A stretch of DNA of 64,000 nucleotides from Paraglaciecola hydrolytica (GTDB lineage: Bacteria; Pseudomonadota; Gammaproteobacteria; Enterobacterales; Alteromonadaceae), in the NCBI RefSeq assembly GCF_001565895.1, contig NZ_LSNE01000011.1, positions 62,892 through 126,891 of the forward strand. The letters run 5' to 3'. This document shows positions 1 to 9,556 of this stretch, in pieces. Under the pieces are notes generated by a model. The model ran no database searches. It saw nothing but the letters and a program-made list of their open reading frames with translations, and was not told where the DNA came from. How positions within the stretch are numbered: the first letter of the stretch is position 1; every line of letters starts with the position of its first letter. The position numbers and the translations under genes are program-made.

Positions 1-885
1 CGCGAGCAAATGGCTGAGTTGTATACTGTGGACTCGGCTAAGTTAGTGCCACTGACCACGACAAACCAAGCATTAATGGCGCAATTAAATTTAGCCACAA
101 CCGAAAATATTCATTATAAAAGTGCTGATGGCACAGAAATAGAAGCCTTTGTGACCAAACCCCTAGGTTTTAATCCGGCTATGCAATATCCCTTGATTTT
201 ACATCCCCATGGCGGACCGGTGGCACAATACTCCTTTGCCTTTAATTTTCAGGCACAATTATTAGCGGCCAATGGTTATGTGGTATTGCAACCTAATCCT
301 CGAGGTTCGTCTGGATATGGGCAGGATTTTTCACAGGCAATTTTTGCCGATTGGGGCAATCTCGATTTTCAAGATGTGATGGCGGGAGTGGATTATCTAG
401 TAGCACAGGGCTACGTTGACGCTGACAAGCTTGGGGTAGGTGGTTGGTCTTACGGTGGCATACTGACCAACTACGTTATTACTAAATCGACACGTTTTAA
501 AGCCGCAATTTCAGGTGCCAGTGAAGCTTTGATGCGCTCTAACTATGGCCATGATCAATATCAGCAAGGCTGGGAGATTGAGTTAGGTTTACCTTGGGAA
601 AACGCCGCAGCCTGGGAAAAAATATCGTCCTTTAACGATGTGGCTAAGATCACCACGCCAACCTTATGGATGGGCGGCGGTAGCGATTGGAATGTACCTA
701 TTCTTAACTCCGAACAAATGTATCAGGCCATGAAACGTTTGGGGCGTCAAACTCAATTAGTGGTTTATCCGGGGGAGTTTCACGGCATCAATCGGCCGAC
801 TTTTCAAAAAGACCGTTTTGAGCGTTATTTGAGTTGGTACAATCAATATATTAAAGGCATTGCGCCTGACTCAACGCTTCACTAA
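1..885 (+). CDS. S9 family serine peptidase (prolyl oligopeptidase-like), C-terminal part
   Basis: C-terminal alpha/beta-hydrolase domain of an S9 peptidase, probably of the acylaminoacyl/dipeptidyl-peptidase type that releases short peptides. The frame is open to base 1 and the first ATG (base 10) lies at the start of what is normally only the catalytic half, so the beta-propeller half and the true start lie upstream of the window. Numbering from that ATG: HGGP oxyanion-region motif near residue 67, nucleophile Ser147 in GWSYGG, Asp226 in GGSDWNVP and His258 in EFHGI, a complete triad in the expected order. A secreted protein gene follows 42 bases later on the same strand. The family is clear; the substrate is not. 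Confidence 0.92.
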   Translation, partial: REQMAELYTVDSAKLVPLTTTNQALMAQLNLATTENIHYKSADGTEIEAFVTKPLGFNPAMQYPLILHPHGGPVAQYSFAFNFQAQLLAANGYVVLQPNPRGSSGYGQDFSQAIFADWGNLDFQDVMAGVDYLVAQGYVDADKLGVGGWSYGGILTNYVITKSTRFKAAISGASEALMRSNYGHDQYQQGWEIELGLPWENAAAWEKISSFNDVAKITTPTLWMGGGSDWNVPILNSEQMYQAMKRLGRQTQLVVYPGEFHGINRPTFQKDRFERYLSWYNQYIKGIAPDSTLH

Positions 886-927
886 CTCAATGTTTTATAG
901 AAAAAACTACTTTTTTTAGGAGTCATA

Positions 928-1545
928 ATGTTACAAAAATTAACCTGCTGGGGTCTAGCCAGCTTTGTATTATTGAGCCCAATAGCACTTAGTGCTAAAC
1001 AGCTAATAAGCCCAGCACCGCTGGTATCTATTCCTAGTCATGATGCTTTTTTCGACAGTATTAAGACTTTGTGTGGTAAAGCTTTTGCGGGCAAGGTGAC
1101 CTTGGATAACCAAGGCCCAAGTAGTATGGATGAGCAGCCTTTAGTCATGCATGTTAGAAAATGTAACGAGCAACAGTTACAGATCCCTTTTCATGTTGGC
1201 GATGATGCCTCGCGCACTTGGATCATCACTAAAACGGGTTCGGGATTATCGCTAAAACACGATCATCGCCACGCTGATGGTAGCCATGATGAATCCACTA
1301 TGTATGGTGGCCATACTCAAGATGCAGGTTGGGCACAGGTACAATCTTTCCCTGTCGACCAGTATTCAAAGGAAATGTTTGTGAAACAGGGCATCCCCCA
1401 ATCAAGTAGCAATATTTGGCAGATGTATATCTACCCAGAGGTGTTTACCTATCGTTTGATCCGCGAAGGTCGAGAATTTAGAGTTGATTTTGATTTAAGC
1501 AAAGAAATAGCTAAACCTGCTGCGCCTTGGGGTTATCAGGACTAA
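928..1545 (+). CDS. Conserved secreted protein of unknown function
   Basis: A 205-residue protein with a cleavable signal peptide (hydrophobic segment about residues 8-22, likely cleavage near ALSA). The mature part has a Cys pair (CGK near residue 49 and RKC near 78) and a central histidine-rich stretch around KHDHRHADGSHD that could bind metal. It resembles a widespread uncharacterised family of proteobacterial periplasmic proteins, recognised by overall pattern only. A good ribosome-binding site (TTAGGAG) lies about 6 bases before the ATG. It could be co-transcribed with the S9 peptidase gene. No function is assigned. Confidence 0.8.
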   Translation: MLQKLTCWGLASFVLLSPIALSAKQLISPAPLVSIPSHDAFFDSIKTLCGKAFAGKVTLDNQGPSSMDEQPLVMHVRKCNEQQLQIPFHVGDDASRTWIITKTGSGLSLKHDHRHADGSHDESTMYGGHTQDAGWAQVQSFPVDQYSKEMFVKQGIPQSSSNIWQMYIYPEVFTYRLIREGREFRVDFDLSKEIAKPAAPWGYQD

Positions 1546-1617
1546 CAAGGTTATACCACCATTCTTTTAGGCTCTGTTTACTGATTTTGACTGCATAAAT
1601 CAGTCTGCAGGGCTTTA

Positions 1618-1846
1618 ATACCAACTCCATTAAATAAATGTACACTCAGCGAGAATTTAAAAGCACATAATCAAGGCGCTTGAATGAAGTAGTAGTGGCG
1701 CTCTTTCGAGTTCGAGTAACGCTGAGTATGTGCTTTTAAAACTCGCCCTAAGGGAACGCCCCAGCGGATAAGGCTCTGCGTTCTCGCTATTTGAAAGGGT
1801 AAGGGCCGTGCGTTCTACGTGCCTATTTATTTAATGGAATTCGTAT
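1618..1846. repeat. MITE-like non-coding element with terminal inverted repeats
   Basis: The ends are imperfect inverted repeats: about 22 bases starting ATACCAACTCCATTAAATAA on the left match the reverse complement of the right end (ATACGAATTCCATTAAATAA) with about three mismatches. A second inverted pair lies inside: AATTTAAAAGCACATA near 1655 against TATGTGCTTTTAAAACTC near 1726. There is no open reading frame. It fills most of the 516-base gap between the secreted protein and the GGDEF/EAL sensor. Similar elements starting ATACCAATTCCATTAA are, as far as I recall, common in Alteromonadales genomes. No other copy is visible in this window. Confidence 0.65.
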
Positions 1847-2061
1847 AACGCTTGCCCCTAAAACAAACCATGTTTAACCCAAATTGGATCAGCTGCTTAT
1901 TGAATACCCAATCTAGGCTGGTTACAGGTGTTAAACCGCTCTTAGTTTATAGCTGCATTAAGTATCGCTATTACTAAATGTGTTAATTTATTGTAAATAA
2001 ACTTCGTTAAATGCGACGATGATGGTAGTTTCAAGGTATAAAAAATAAGATAGTAAATATA

Positions 2062-5000
2062 GTGAAGATCCGCATGAACAGAAGAGCATCCGAGTGGTAT
2101 ATAACGGTTCTTCTTACATTATTTTTTACTCATTTCAATCTCAGTGCTGCTCCAAGTACTAAAACTTCTGCTTCAGTCATACAAACGGCTAAGAGTAGCA
2201 ATTTCGTAAATAACGCTTTAAATGTGCATGACTTGTATTTACAGGACGGCTTATTGGATGACGCTGCCTACTCATCTGTCGTTGATAAACAAGGTTTTTT
2301 ATGGATTGGTTCGGATAACGGTTTACGTCGTTATGATGGCTATAAATTAAAAACTTTTACCCATAATCCCGATGATCCCTCTAGCCTTGGCAGTAGTTTA
2401 GCCAGAAAACTATTAATTACCCAAGATGATGTGTTGTGGGTCGCGGGCAAACATTTGAGTCGATACCATCCCTCAAATGAATCTTTTACAGTTTTTAAAA
2501 TAAGCGACGCTAAAACCATCCATGCGCTTTATCAAGATGTGGAGGGGCTCATTTGGTTGGGGGGCGATGGATTTGGCCTTAGATCATTCAATCCCAAAAC
2601 CGGTGAAGTAGTTCACCATTTGTTTGACGGTGAGGATGAAACCGGCGACCGCAAAGTGATTGAAACCATCGCCCAGGCCAGTGATCCAGATTATTTTTGG
2701 ATTGGTTCGGGCGAAGGCTTATTCAAAATAAACCGTTTAAGCCTGGATTATGAAAAGTATGAGTTACCTGGTGATATGGAAGCGGGTGGTAGCAGCATAC
2801 GAGACCTCTTGGTTGATGATGAGGGAACCCTATGGATTGCCACCCACGAAGGCATTATGGCAATGGAGCCGACATCAAAAACGGTGCGCCATTATCGCGC
2901 AGGTGATGTTGGACTTGGGCAACTCAGTTCAGATTCTTTCTGGTCAATCTTTCAGGATTCTAAAGGCCAGTTATGGTTTGGTACCGATAAAACCGGCTTG
3001 CATCGTTATAATCCTTCCGGTGACAACTTCATCCATTACCCAGCATCTAACTCAGATAAACGAGCTTTACCTGCGGTGTCTATTTTTGATATTTATGAAG
3101 ATAGGCAAGGTACCTTGTGGTTAGCCTTTAATAACTTTGGGATGCGCAGAATATCACCCAGTACTGAAAAATTTTCCGTCCTGCAACATAAGAGTGCTAA
3201 CCCTAATAGCCTTGCATTAAATAATGTTATGGACTTACACGAAGACGAAGATGGTAGTATTTACATCGCGACAGATGGTGAGGGTCTAGATAGATATGAT
3301 CCCATTACTAAGCAATTTAGCCATTTTACCTATGATGCAAATGATCCCACTAGTCTAAGCAGTAATTCCGTGTTGGCCTTAGCCGATGACAATAAAGGTA
3401 AATTATGGATTGGTACTTGGAATGGTGGCATTAGTATTTTTGACAAACACCGCCAAACTTTTAGCCATATCAAACGTGACCCGTCGGCCCCGCAAAATAA
3501 ACGTTTAGATAACAATAACATATTTCGTATTGAGCCCATGTCAGATGGACGTTTGTTAATAAGCGTGTGGGGTAGTGGGATGCAAATCTACGACCCTGAA
3601 ACGGCCATGTTTGAGTCATACTTTCCCAATAGTTTAGGCCGTGACAGTGGTGCACTAAATTCGATGATTAATGATTTTGCCGCAGATGGTAAGGGTAATT
3701 ATTGGGTGGCGGGCAACGGTGGCTTGCAGTTATTCGATCCTCTGACTAAACAGTTTACATCCTATTCCAGCAGCAGTTTATTTGACATTATTTTTGATAT
3801 ATATCCCGAGCCATCTGGGGCCTTATGGATTGCCGCCACCCAGGGGTTTTTCTATTTTGAACCAGATTCGGGCAAATTGACTAGTTACTCAGTTGAGCAA
3901 GGTATGAGTGATAAATTGGCTGTTTCTATCGAAAAAGATAATGACGGCAATATTTGGCTGGCAACTCGTTCGGGTTTAAACCGCTTTGATCCTGTTAGTC
4001 AAACCTTTGAAATTTTTGATACCGGAGACGGATTGGCCGGTATGCAATTTAATCGTTATAGCCATTTAAGTACAAAAAACGGCGAAATGTATTTTGGTGG
4101 CATTGCCGGAATAAGTCGTTTCAATCCCAATCACTTGCCGCGTAATAGTTATATACCTAATATCGTTTTTACTGGCCTCGACCTGTTTCAACAACCTGTA
4201 ATATCGGGTGAAAACGCGATCATCAAACAACCGATTAATGAAGTCAGAAAAGTGGTGCTCGACTATGCTCAGCGCGATATTACCTTTGAATTTGCCGCCC
4301 TTAATTTTATTTCTCCTAATAAAAACAAATACCGCTATAAGTTGGAAGCCTTAGAAAAAAACTGGACAGAAGTTGATAGCACGAGGCGGCGCGTGAGGTA
4401 TACCAATCTGGATCCTGGCCAATATACTTTTATGGTGGTGGCCTCAAATAACGACAATGTGTGGAATCTTGACCCAGCCACAATCAAATTGACGGTATTA
4501 CGTCCTTGGTGGATGACATGGTGGGCGAGAAGCCTGTTTGTACTGACGGCTTTATTGTTGCTGACGATATTTCTCAGATGGTTGTCACACAGCAATGAGC
4601 GTAAAAGAGCATTATTGTCAAAAATGGTAGTGGAAAAAACTCGGGAATTAGAAGAGGCAAACTCCACTGTATTGCAACTTAATGCTGAACTCGAAAGCCG
4701 CGTAGAAAAGCGTACCGCCGAATTATTTGTTGAGGTGGCAGAGCGCCGCGAGGCAGAAGCAAAACTATTTCACATGGCCTTTCATGATGCGTTAACAGGT
4801 TTACCCAATCGTTCATGGCTTATCCAGCACTTAGACGAATTGATTGAAAAAAATCGTCAACATAAGAGCGCAAAATTCGCTTTAATGTTTCTTGATGGTG
4901 ATAAATTTAAACAGATAAATGATTCGCTCGGTCACATAGTGGGCGACATGGTCTTGGTCGCAGCGGCCAGGAGGTTAGAGTACTTATTACCTCGTGAACA

Positions 5001-6129
5001 TCATGCTGTGCGTCTGGGTGGAGATGAATTTACTGTTATTATTGAAGGTAAAGTAAACAGTAAAAATGTCAAAATTTTAGGGCAATCTATCGTCAATGCC
5101 TTTGAAACCCCATTAGAAGTTGATGGTATCAAAGTGCCTTTCCGTTTAAGTATTGGTATGGTCATTTGTGACTCGCAATACAATAAACCAGAGCAAATAT
5201 TACGTGACGCAGATATTGCCATGTACACCGCAAAAGACATGGGACGCGGGGTTTGTCAGTTGTTCGATAATAAGATGCGCGATCAAACCATAGAAAGTAT
5301 CAAACTGGACACCGATATTGCCCTAGCCATTAACAAAGAACAAATGTTTGTGATGTATCAACCTATTATTGATATGCCAAGTAAAAAGCTCATTGGTTTT
5401 GAAGCCCTGTTACGTTGGGAACATCCTGAAAAGGGATTTATTTCACCGGAAAAATTCATCCCTATGGCTGAAGAATCAGGTCAAATCATTGAGATTGGTC
5501 GTTGGGTACTTGAGCAGGCATGTAAGCAATTACGTTTATGGCAGGATGATCCAGACATAAGTACTGAGCTCATCATGTCAGTTAATATTTCGACTAAACA
5601 ACTCCGCGGCATTGAGCTCATCGAACAGATCCGTGAAATATTGCTGACCACGGGGGGCACGGGCAATGTATTAAAGCTGGAAATCACAGAATCTGCCTTG
5701 ATGGAAAATGCCGATACGGTACGACAAACCCTAGATGCATTAAATTTATTGGGTATTGAATTTGCGATTGATGACTTTGGTACAGGTTATTCTTCATTAG
5801 CTTATCTGGAACAACTACCAGTGCAGTTTCTCAAAATTGACCGTATGTTTGTGCATGCACTCACCGCCACTCATTCGGAAAATGGCAATGCCTCTGAAAT
5901 CGTGCGCGCTATGGTATCTCTAGCGCACAATCTAAGTTTAAAGGTGGTGGCGGAGGGTATTGAAACCCGCAAACAATATCAAATGCTAAGTGAGATGGGC
6001 AGTGACTTAGGACAAGGTTTTCTTTTTGCCAAACCACTGACAGCAGAGAGTGCCAAAGCCTTTGCTTTGGGTAAAACCAATAATGTGGTGGAGGATGAAT
6101 TCTTCTCCAAACGCAAAGTGAGGAAATAG
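2062..6129 (+). CDS. Two-component-regulator-propeller sensor with GGDEF and EAL domains
   Basis: A membrane-anchored cyclic-di-GMP enzyme of 1355 residues. Order: signal/anchor segment (about 15-30); a long periplasmic beta-propeller made of repeated WIGT/LWIG-type blades (about 60-700); a Y_Y_Y domain (about 735-810, with YRYKLEALEKNW); one transmembrane helix (about 817-841); a cytoplasmic coiled coil (about 845-905); GGDEF (motif 986-990, intact RLGGDEF); and EAL (EALLRW at 1114, DDFGTGYSS at 1237, both intact). Both output motifs look complete, so either synthase or phosphodiesterase activity is possible. Similar propellers in marine and gut bacteria often sense polysaccharide fragments; the ligand here is unknown. 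The GTG at 2062 is annotated, but an in-frame ATG at 2074 is equally plausible. Confidence 0.93.
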   Translation: MKIRMNRRASEWYITVLLTLFFTHFNLSAAPSTKTSASVIQTAKSSNFVNNALNVHDLYLQDGLLDDAAYSSVVDKQGFLWIGSDNGLRRYDGYKLKTFTHNPDDPSSLGSSLARKLLITQDDVLWVAGKHLSRYHPSNESFTVFKISDAKTIHALYQDVEGLIWLGGDGFGLRSFNPKTGEVVHHLFDGEDETGDRKVIETIAQASDPDYFWIGSGEGLFKINRLSLDYEKYELPGDMEAGGSSIRDLLVDDEGTLWIATHEGIMAMEPTSKTVRHYRAGDVGLGQLSSDSFWSIFQDSKGQLWFGTDKTGLHRYNPSGDNFIHYPASNSDKRALPAVSIFDIYEDRQGTLWLAFNNFGMRRISPSTEKFSVLQHKSANPNSLALNNVMDLHEDEDGSIYIATDGEGLDRYDPITKQFSHFTYDANDPTSLSSNSVLALADDNKGKLWIGTWNGGISIFDKHRQTFSHIKRDPSAPQNKRLDNNNIFRIEPMSDGRLLISVWGSGMQIYDPETAMFESYFPNSLGRDSGALNSMINDFAADGKGNYWVAGNGGLQLFDPLTKQFTSYSSSSLFDIIFDIYPEPSGALWIAATQGFFYFEPDSGKLTSYSVEQGMSDKLAVSIEKDNDGNIWLATRSGLNRFDPVSQTFEIFDTGDGLAGMQFNRYSHLSTKNGEMYFGGIAGISRFNPNHLPRNSYIPNIVFTGLDLFQQPVISGENAIIKQPINEVRKVVLDYAQRDITFEFAALNFISPNKNKYRYKLEALEKNWTEVDSTRRRVRYTNLDPGQYTFMVVASNNDNVWNLDPATIKLTVLRPWWMTWWARSLFVLTALLLLTIFLRWLSHSNERKRALLSKMVVEKTRELEEANSTVLQLNAELESRVEKRTAELFVEVAERREAEAKLFHMAFHDALTGLPNRSWLIQHLDELIEKNRQHKSAKFALMFLDGDKFKQINDSLGHIVGDMVLVAAARRLEYLLPREHHAVRLGGDEFTVIIEGKVNSKNVKILGQSIVNAFETPLEVDGIKVPFRLSIGMVICDSQYNKPEQILRDADIAMYTAKDMGRGVCQLFDNKMRDQTIESIKLDTDIALAINKEQMFVMYQPIIDMPSKKLIGFEALLRWEHPEKGFISPEKFIPMAEESGQIIEIGRWVLEQACKQLRLWQDDPDISTELIMSVNISTKQLRGIELIEQIREILLTTGGTGNVLKLEITESALMENADTVRQTLDALNLLGIEFAIDDFGTGYSSLAYLEQLPVQFLKIDRMFVHALTATHSENGNASEIVRAMVSLAHNLSLKVVAEGIETRKQYQMLSEMGSDLGQGFLFAKPLTAESAKAFALGKTNNVVEDEFFSKRKVRK

Positions 6130-6235
6130 CGCGTTTATGGCCTGTTATCAGGCCTTAGTCGTATCATTTTTACCTGCTATTAGTCGCCATCAATTGTGTG
6201 ATCCAACTATTGGACAATTGAACTATGGAGCTGAG

Positions 6236-6697
6236 ATGAAAATTATGTACAAATTAAAACTTGCCTTGTTGGTTAGTATGTTGGCATTTTCGGCACTGGC
6301 GACAAGTTGTGAGTCATCATGTCAGTTAGAACAGATTAGGGCGTATTTTGCAGCTTTAGATAAGGTTAGCCGCCAAGGTTCGACACCGACAGATATCGAT
6401 GCATTGCTGGCCTTAACTCACGATAGCGTTAACTATATCCATGTGGAATACGATGCTAATTTTGATAAAACCACCTGGCGCCAAGCCTTTATGCGCAATG
6501 TAGAACGTGGTGCTTATCAAAACACTAGAGCCAATGAAGTGCGCATTTTGAACAGTATTGCGGGTAAAAATCATACAGCGATAGAGTATTCTCATGGCGT
6601 GATTCAAGCTGACGGTTCATGGCAAGCAAGCCACGCTTTATTGGTGCTCTTTGGTTTTACCGAGGGCAAAATATCCTTAGTTAAAGAGTATTGGTAA
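6236..6697 (+). CDS. Secreted SnoaL/NTF2-like small protein
   Basis: 153 residues with an N-terminal signal peptide (hydrophobic core about residues 6-22, SALA-type cleavage). The mature domain (helical start RAYFAALDKV, then LLALTHDSVNYIHVEY and the final FTEGKISLVKEYW) fits the cone-shaped NTF2/SnoaL fold used by small hydrolases and ligand binders. An open frame extends upstream to 6137, but the ATG at 6236 is chosen because GGAG sits just before it and the signal peptide begins there. It follows the GGDEF/EAL gene by 106 bases. The substrate is unknown. Confidence 0.75.
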   Translation: MKIMYKLKLALLVSMLAFSALATSCESSCQLEQIRAYFAALDKVSRQGSTPTDIDALLALTHDSVNYIHVEYDANFDKTTWRQAFMRNVERGAYQNTRANEVRILNSIAGKNHTAIEYSHGVIQADGSWQASHALLVLFGFTEGKISLVKEYW

Positions 6698-6722
6698 AAA
6701 TGCAAGAAAAAGGCTAATCAAG

Positions 6723-7283
6723 ATGACAAAAGATGACACTCATTCCAGCTTTGCAGCCACCTTGTTATGCCCAACTCTGTCGAACAATGAAGATATTTGG
6801 GCTTTTGTGGTATTGCCTAAAGAGGTCAGTGAAAAACTCCCGCGCCGAGGACGAACCTCGGTAGATGGCACGATTAACGGCCACGCTTTTCAGGTAACCC
6901 TTGAACCCGATGGTCAATTAAGTCACTGGTTGAAGTTAGAGCAAGAGTTACTTCAAACAGCGGGCGTAAATATTGGTGATACAGTTAGCTTTGAACTTAG
7001 AGCAGTAGAGCAAGAGCCGGAACCACAAGTACCCGCTGATTTGTTTGAGGCATTAGTGGCTATGCCCGAAGCTAAAGCAACGTGGGACGATACCACCACC
7101 ATCGCACGACTTGATTGGATACATTGGGTCACGTCGGCCAAGCAGGTAAAAACCCGTGTTAAGCGAATTAACGATGCCTGCGACATGCTGCAATCCGGTA
7201 AACGCCGTGTATGTTGTTTTGACCCCTCTGGCTACTACAGCAAAGCGTTTAGTGCGCCAAAAGCAGTTAAGAGCAGTGATTAA
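6723..7283 (+). CDS. DUF1905 / YdeI-OmpD-associated (OmdA) family protein
   Basis: 186 residues in two parts. The N-terminal DUF1905-like barrel (about 8-100) contains FVVLPKEVSEKLPRRGRTSV and VNIGDTVSFELR. The C-terminal OmdA-type helical region (about 105-175) contains FEALVAMPEAKATWDDTT, LDWIHWVTSAKQVKTRVKRI and ends near a Cys-Cys pair. Proteins of this two-domain form are common in bacteria; a role linked to bacteriocin or oxidative stress protection has been suggested for some but is not established. It starts 25 bases after the SnoaL-like gene, so an operon is likely. Confidence 0.85.
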   Translation: MTKDDTHSSFAATLLCPTLSNNEDIWAFVVLPKEVSEKLPRRGRTSVDGTINGHAFQVTLEPDGQLSHWLKLEQELLQTAGVNIGDTVSFELRAVEQEPEPQVPADLFEALVAMPEAKATWDDTTTIARLDWIHWVTSAKQVKTRVKRINDACDMLQSGKRRVCCFDPSGYYSKAFSAPKAVKSSD

Positions 7284-7565
7284 AAAAACGAGAGGCTAGT
7301 AATTATTGGCTAATTAAAAACCAAAACATGTTCACCACAGAGAACACCGAGAGAAGTACATTGATGCTAAAAACGACACTTTCTCTCTAATGTTTATTAA
7401 CGAGCAAATCGCATTGGTTACAGCTCGATTTGATTGTTGTTCTCGACATTATTTGTTTTACCATTTGCTTTTCCTCTGTGGTTAAGCCTCTTTTAGCTTT
7501 ATCTAGATACTAGCATCTAGTATCTATCTACTGCATTTATCTGCTTCTCTCTGCTTTTTCTGCAA
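7284..7565. other. Convergent intergenic region with inverted repeats and a perfect palindrome
   Basis: A 282-base gap between two converging genes. It holds an inverted pair, ACCACAGAG at 7334-7342 and CTCTGTGGT at 7474-7482, and a perfect 10-base palindromic stem with a 3-base loop at 7504-7526 (TAGATACTAG-cat-CTAGTATCTA). The whole region may be a degenerate repeat element of the CCACAGAG kind seen in many gammaproteobacteria, or may act as a two-way transcription stop. There is no coding potential. The symmetry is plainly visible; the role is inference. Confidence 0.45.
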
Positions 7566-8237
7566 CTAAGCGCTCAGTATCTCAACCATCTCACGAAGCT
7601 CAGCTAGTTGTTTGGTCAGTTCATCAACTTGGGTTTCAAGCTCGCTTACCCGCGTAGCCATTGAGTTGCTGGTTTGTGGTGAGGCGTATTCACTTTCTGA
7701 TCCGGCGCTGGGTAGTTCAAAACCCGTTTCACCACAAAATAAATGGGCATAACGGGATTCTCTTTTGCCCGGTTCACGGGCCAGTTTAGTGACGATTTTT
7801 TCGCCCTTCAGTTCAAACAAGGCCTGCAAACTACTTTCGACTTCATCCACATTAGCAAACTCGGCTAAACGCTGGGTGCGGGTGCGTAATTCGCCAGGGG
7901 TTTGTGGGCCGCGTAATAACAACACACAGATGATGGCGCGTTGCTGCGCAGTAAATTGCAAAGAGCTGAATTCGGTATTGCAAAAGCGGTGTTTGTATTT
8001 GGTGACACGACTACCGGCACTCGTGATATTAAAAATACACTTTTTTTCGTGTAGTTCGTCCAGCCCTTGTTGCACTTCTTGCTCAGAGAGTTCCAGCACG
8101 GGTTCGCGATTACTTTTTTGGTTGCAACCTAAGGTCAAGCCGTTAAGGGATAAGGGGTATTGATCAGGGGTGGTGCTTTCTTTTTCGAGTAAGACACCAA
8201 TAATTCTGGCTTGTAAGGGAGTAAGGCTAAGTAACAT
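7566..8237 (-). CDS. yceH: YceH family (DUF480) winged-helix protein
   Basis: 223 residues with the diagnostic DUF480 start LTPLQARIIGVLLEKESTTPD and the motif LNGLTLGCNQKSNREP, followed by the second winged-helix repeat RAIICVLLLRGPQTPGELRTR. A C-terminal coiled coil (about 190-220, SELETQVDELTKQLAELR) ends the protein. The length fits the family. The biochemical role is not established; tandem winged helices suggest nucleic-acid or protein binding. It is transcribed alone toward the palindromic region, and a GGATCTTTT-type leader precedes the ATG. Confidence 0.93.
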   Translation of the reverse strand: MLLSLTPLQARIIGVLLEKESTTPDQYPLSLNGLTLGCNQKSNREPVLELSEQEVQQGLDELHEKKCIFNITSAGSRVTKYKHRFCNTEFSSLQFTAQQRAIICVLLLRGPQTPGELRTRTQRLAEFANVDEVESSLQALFELKGEKIVTKLAREPGKRESRYAHLFCGETGFELPSAGSESEYASPQTSNSMATRVSELETQVDELTKQLAELREMVEILSA

Positions 8238-8307
8238 AAAAGATCCTCAAATTTGCAGGAGGATTTTATATCATATTTAGCCTTAAACTTGCCTAACAAT
8301 ATGGATT

Positions 8308-9501
8308 TTATAATCGTTCAATACACCATTGCAGGGCGATAAGGGCAATTATTCCTGAAGCGATTTGTATGCCGTAACGTTGATACCAGCGGCGTTTAGC
8401 GGCAAAAAATAGTAGAGGCATTACTACTGCGAGTATCATCAGTTGACCCACTTCAACCCCGAGATTAAATGACAGTACCGATAGCAGTTTTTGCTCTTTA
8501 GCTAGGCCAAGTTCACCTAGTACTCCCGCAAAGCCCATGCCGTGCAACAGGCCAAAAGCAAAGGTGATCCAACCTAAACGCAATACTAAAGGCCAGATAT
8601 TATTCAGCGCAGTAAGCACCACAGATAAGGCAATACCAAACTCGACCCAATGGCTGCTGGGCACAATCAAGTCCATGGCCGTTGCTGTAAGGGTAATGGA
8701 GTGAGCCAGCGTAAAGGCCGTGATGATCCACGCGGTGTGTTTGAGCACCTGACGTTTATTGTTGTTGGCCGCCCACTCTTGGTCACGGCGTTGTAATACG
8801 CAGGTGAGTAATAGCGCACATAAAAACAGGATATGGTCGGTGCCTTTGAATATGTGCAAGATACCTTGATAGATATAAGTGCGGATTACTTTTAAGATGG
8901 GATTATTTTCAGGCTCAATGTGATAAACATGATTTTGGCTATCGATCACGCCGCTAAAGTGTTGCTCAAATAAGTCGGCATTCACTAAGAGTTTATGATC
9001 GGCATCTTGGGCAAAGATTGCATCATAACGAATGGCCAATTCTTGTGGTTTGTCGTTAATATCTAGCAGGACACAATTACTTTCGAAATTAAGCACTAAA
9101 TAACCTTCATCAAAGTGCATGTCGGTTTGAATGTCGTTGTGAATGTTTAATACACAGTCTTGCTGCTGGCTGCTGATCTTCAAGTTAGCTAGAGCAAAGG
9201 CTTTAATTTCTGCGCTACGGGCATTCACTTCGGCCCAAGACAATTCTCCATCGGTATTGGCATCTAAGCCAATCACCAGCTCTAAATCAAACCATCTTAT
9301 TTGCAATTGACCATACAAACCTTGGCTTTCGGTCTTGCTGATTTCTTGCTGAGGATGACTTTGTAGCGGCTCATCTTGTAGCGGTCTATGAGCCAAATTG
9401 ATATAGGCCGTACTCATTTGGTGGGCATGGGCTGTGTGTAAACTGCCACAAAAAACGATCAATACACAGGCTGCTCGCAGGCAGCGAAACAAATACGGCA
9501 T
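8308..9501 (-). CDS. HupE/UreJ family membrane protein with EF-hand-like N-terminal loop
   Basis: 397 residues: signal peptide (about 1-26), a periplasmic domain (about 27-200) and a six-helix C-terminal HupE/UreJ domain (about 205-395) with HIFKGTDHILFLCALLL and FGLLHGMGFAGVLGELG. HupE/UreJ proteins are linked to nickel or cobalt entry, but this extended form has no demonstrated substrate. The N-terminal domain contains DANTDGELSWAE near residue 80, which matches the 12-residue EF-hand calcium loop. It is the last gene of a minus-strand cluster with a TPR protein, a cadherin-like lipoprotein and a DUF4331 protein; no urease or hydrogenase genes are nearby, which argues against a simple nickel role. 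Confidence 0.88.
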   Translation of the reverse strand: MPYLFRCLRAACVLIVFCGSLHTAHAHQMSTAYINLAHRPLQDEPLQSHPQQEISKTESQGLYGQLQIRWFDLELVIGLDANTDGELSWAEVNARSAEIKAFALANLKISSQQQDCVLNIHNDIQTDMHFDEGYLVLNFESNCVLLDINDKPQELAIRYDAIFAQDADHKLLVNADLFEQHFSGVIDSQNHVYHIEPENNPILKVIRTYIYQGILHIFKGTDHILFLCALLLTCVLQRRDQEWAANNNKRQVLKHTAWIITAFTLAHSITLTATAMDLIVPSSHWVEFGIALSVVLTALNNIWPLVLRLGWITFAFGLLHGMGFAGVLGELGLAKEQKLLSVLSFNLGVEVGQLMILAVVMPLLFFAAKRRWYQRYGIQIASGIIALIALQWCIERL

Positions 9502-9556
9502 AGTGGTTTATTCCAAACTCATTCAGTTAAATTTCAGGCAATAAAGGCCCAACAAA

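Noticed and set aside
8308..9501. Nickel transporter for urease or hydrogenase
   Set aside because: No urease or hydrogenase genes are in the window; the neighbours are exported proteins of unknown role.
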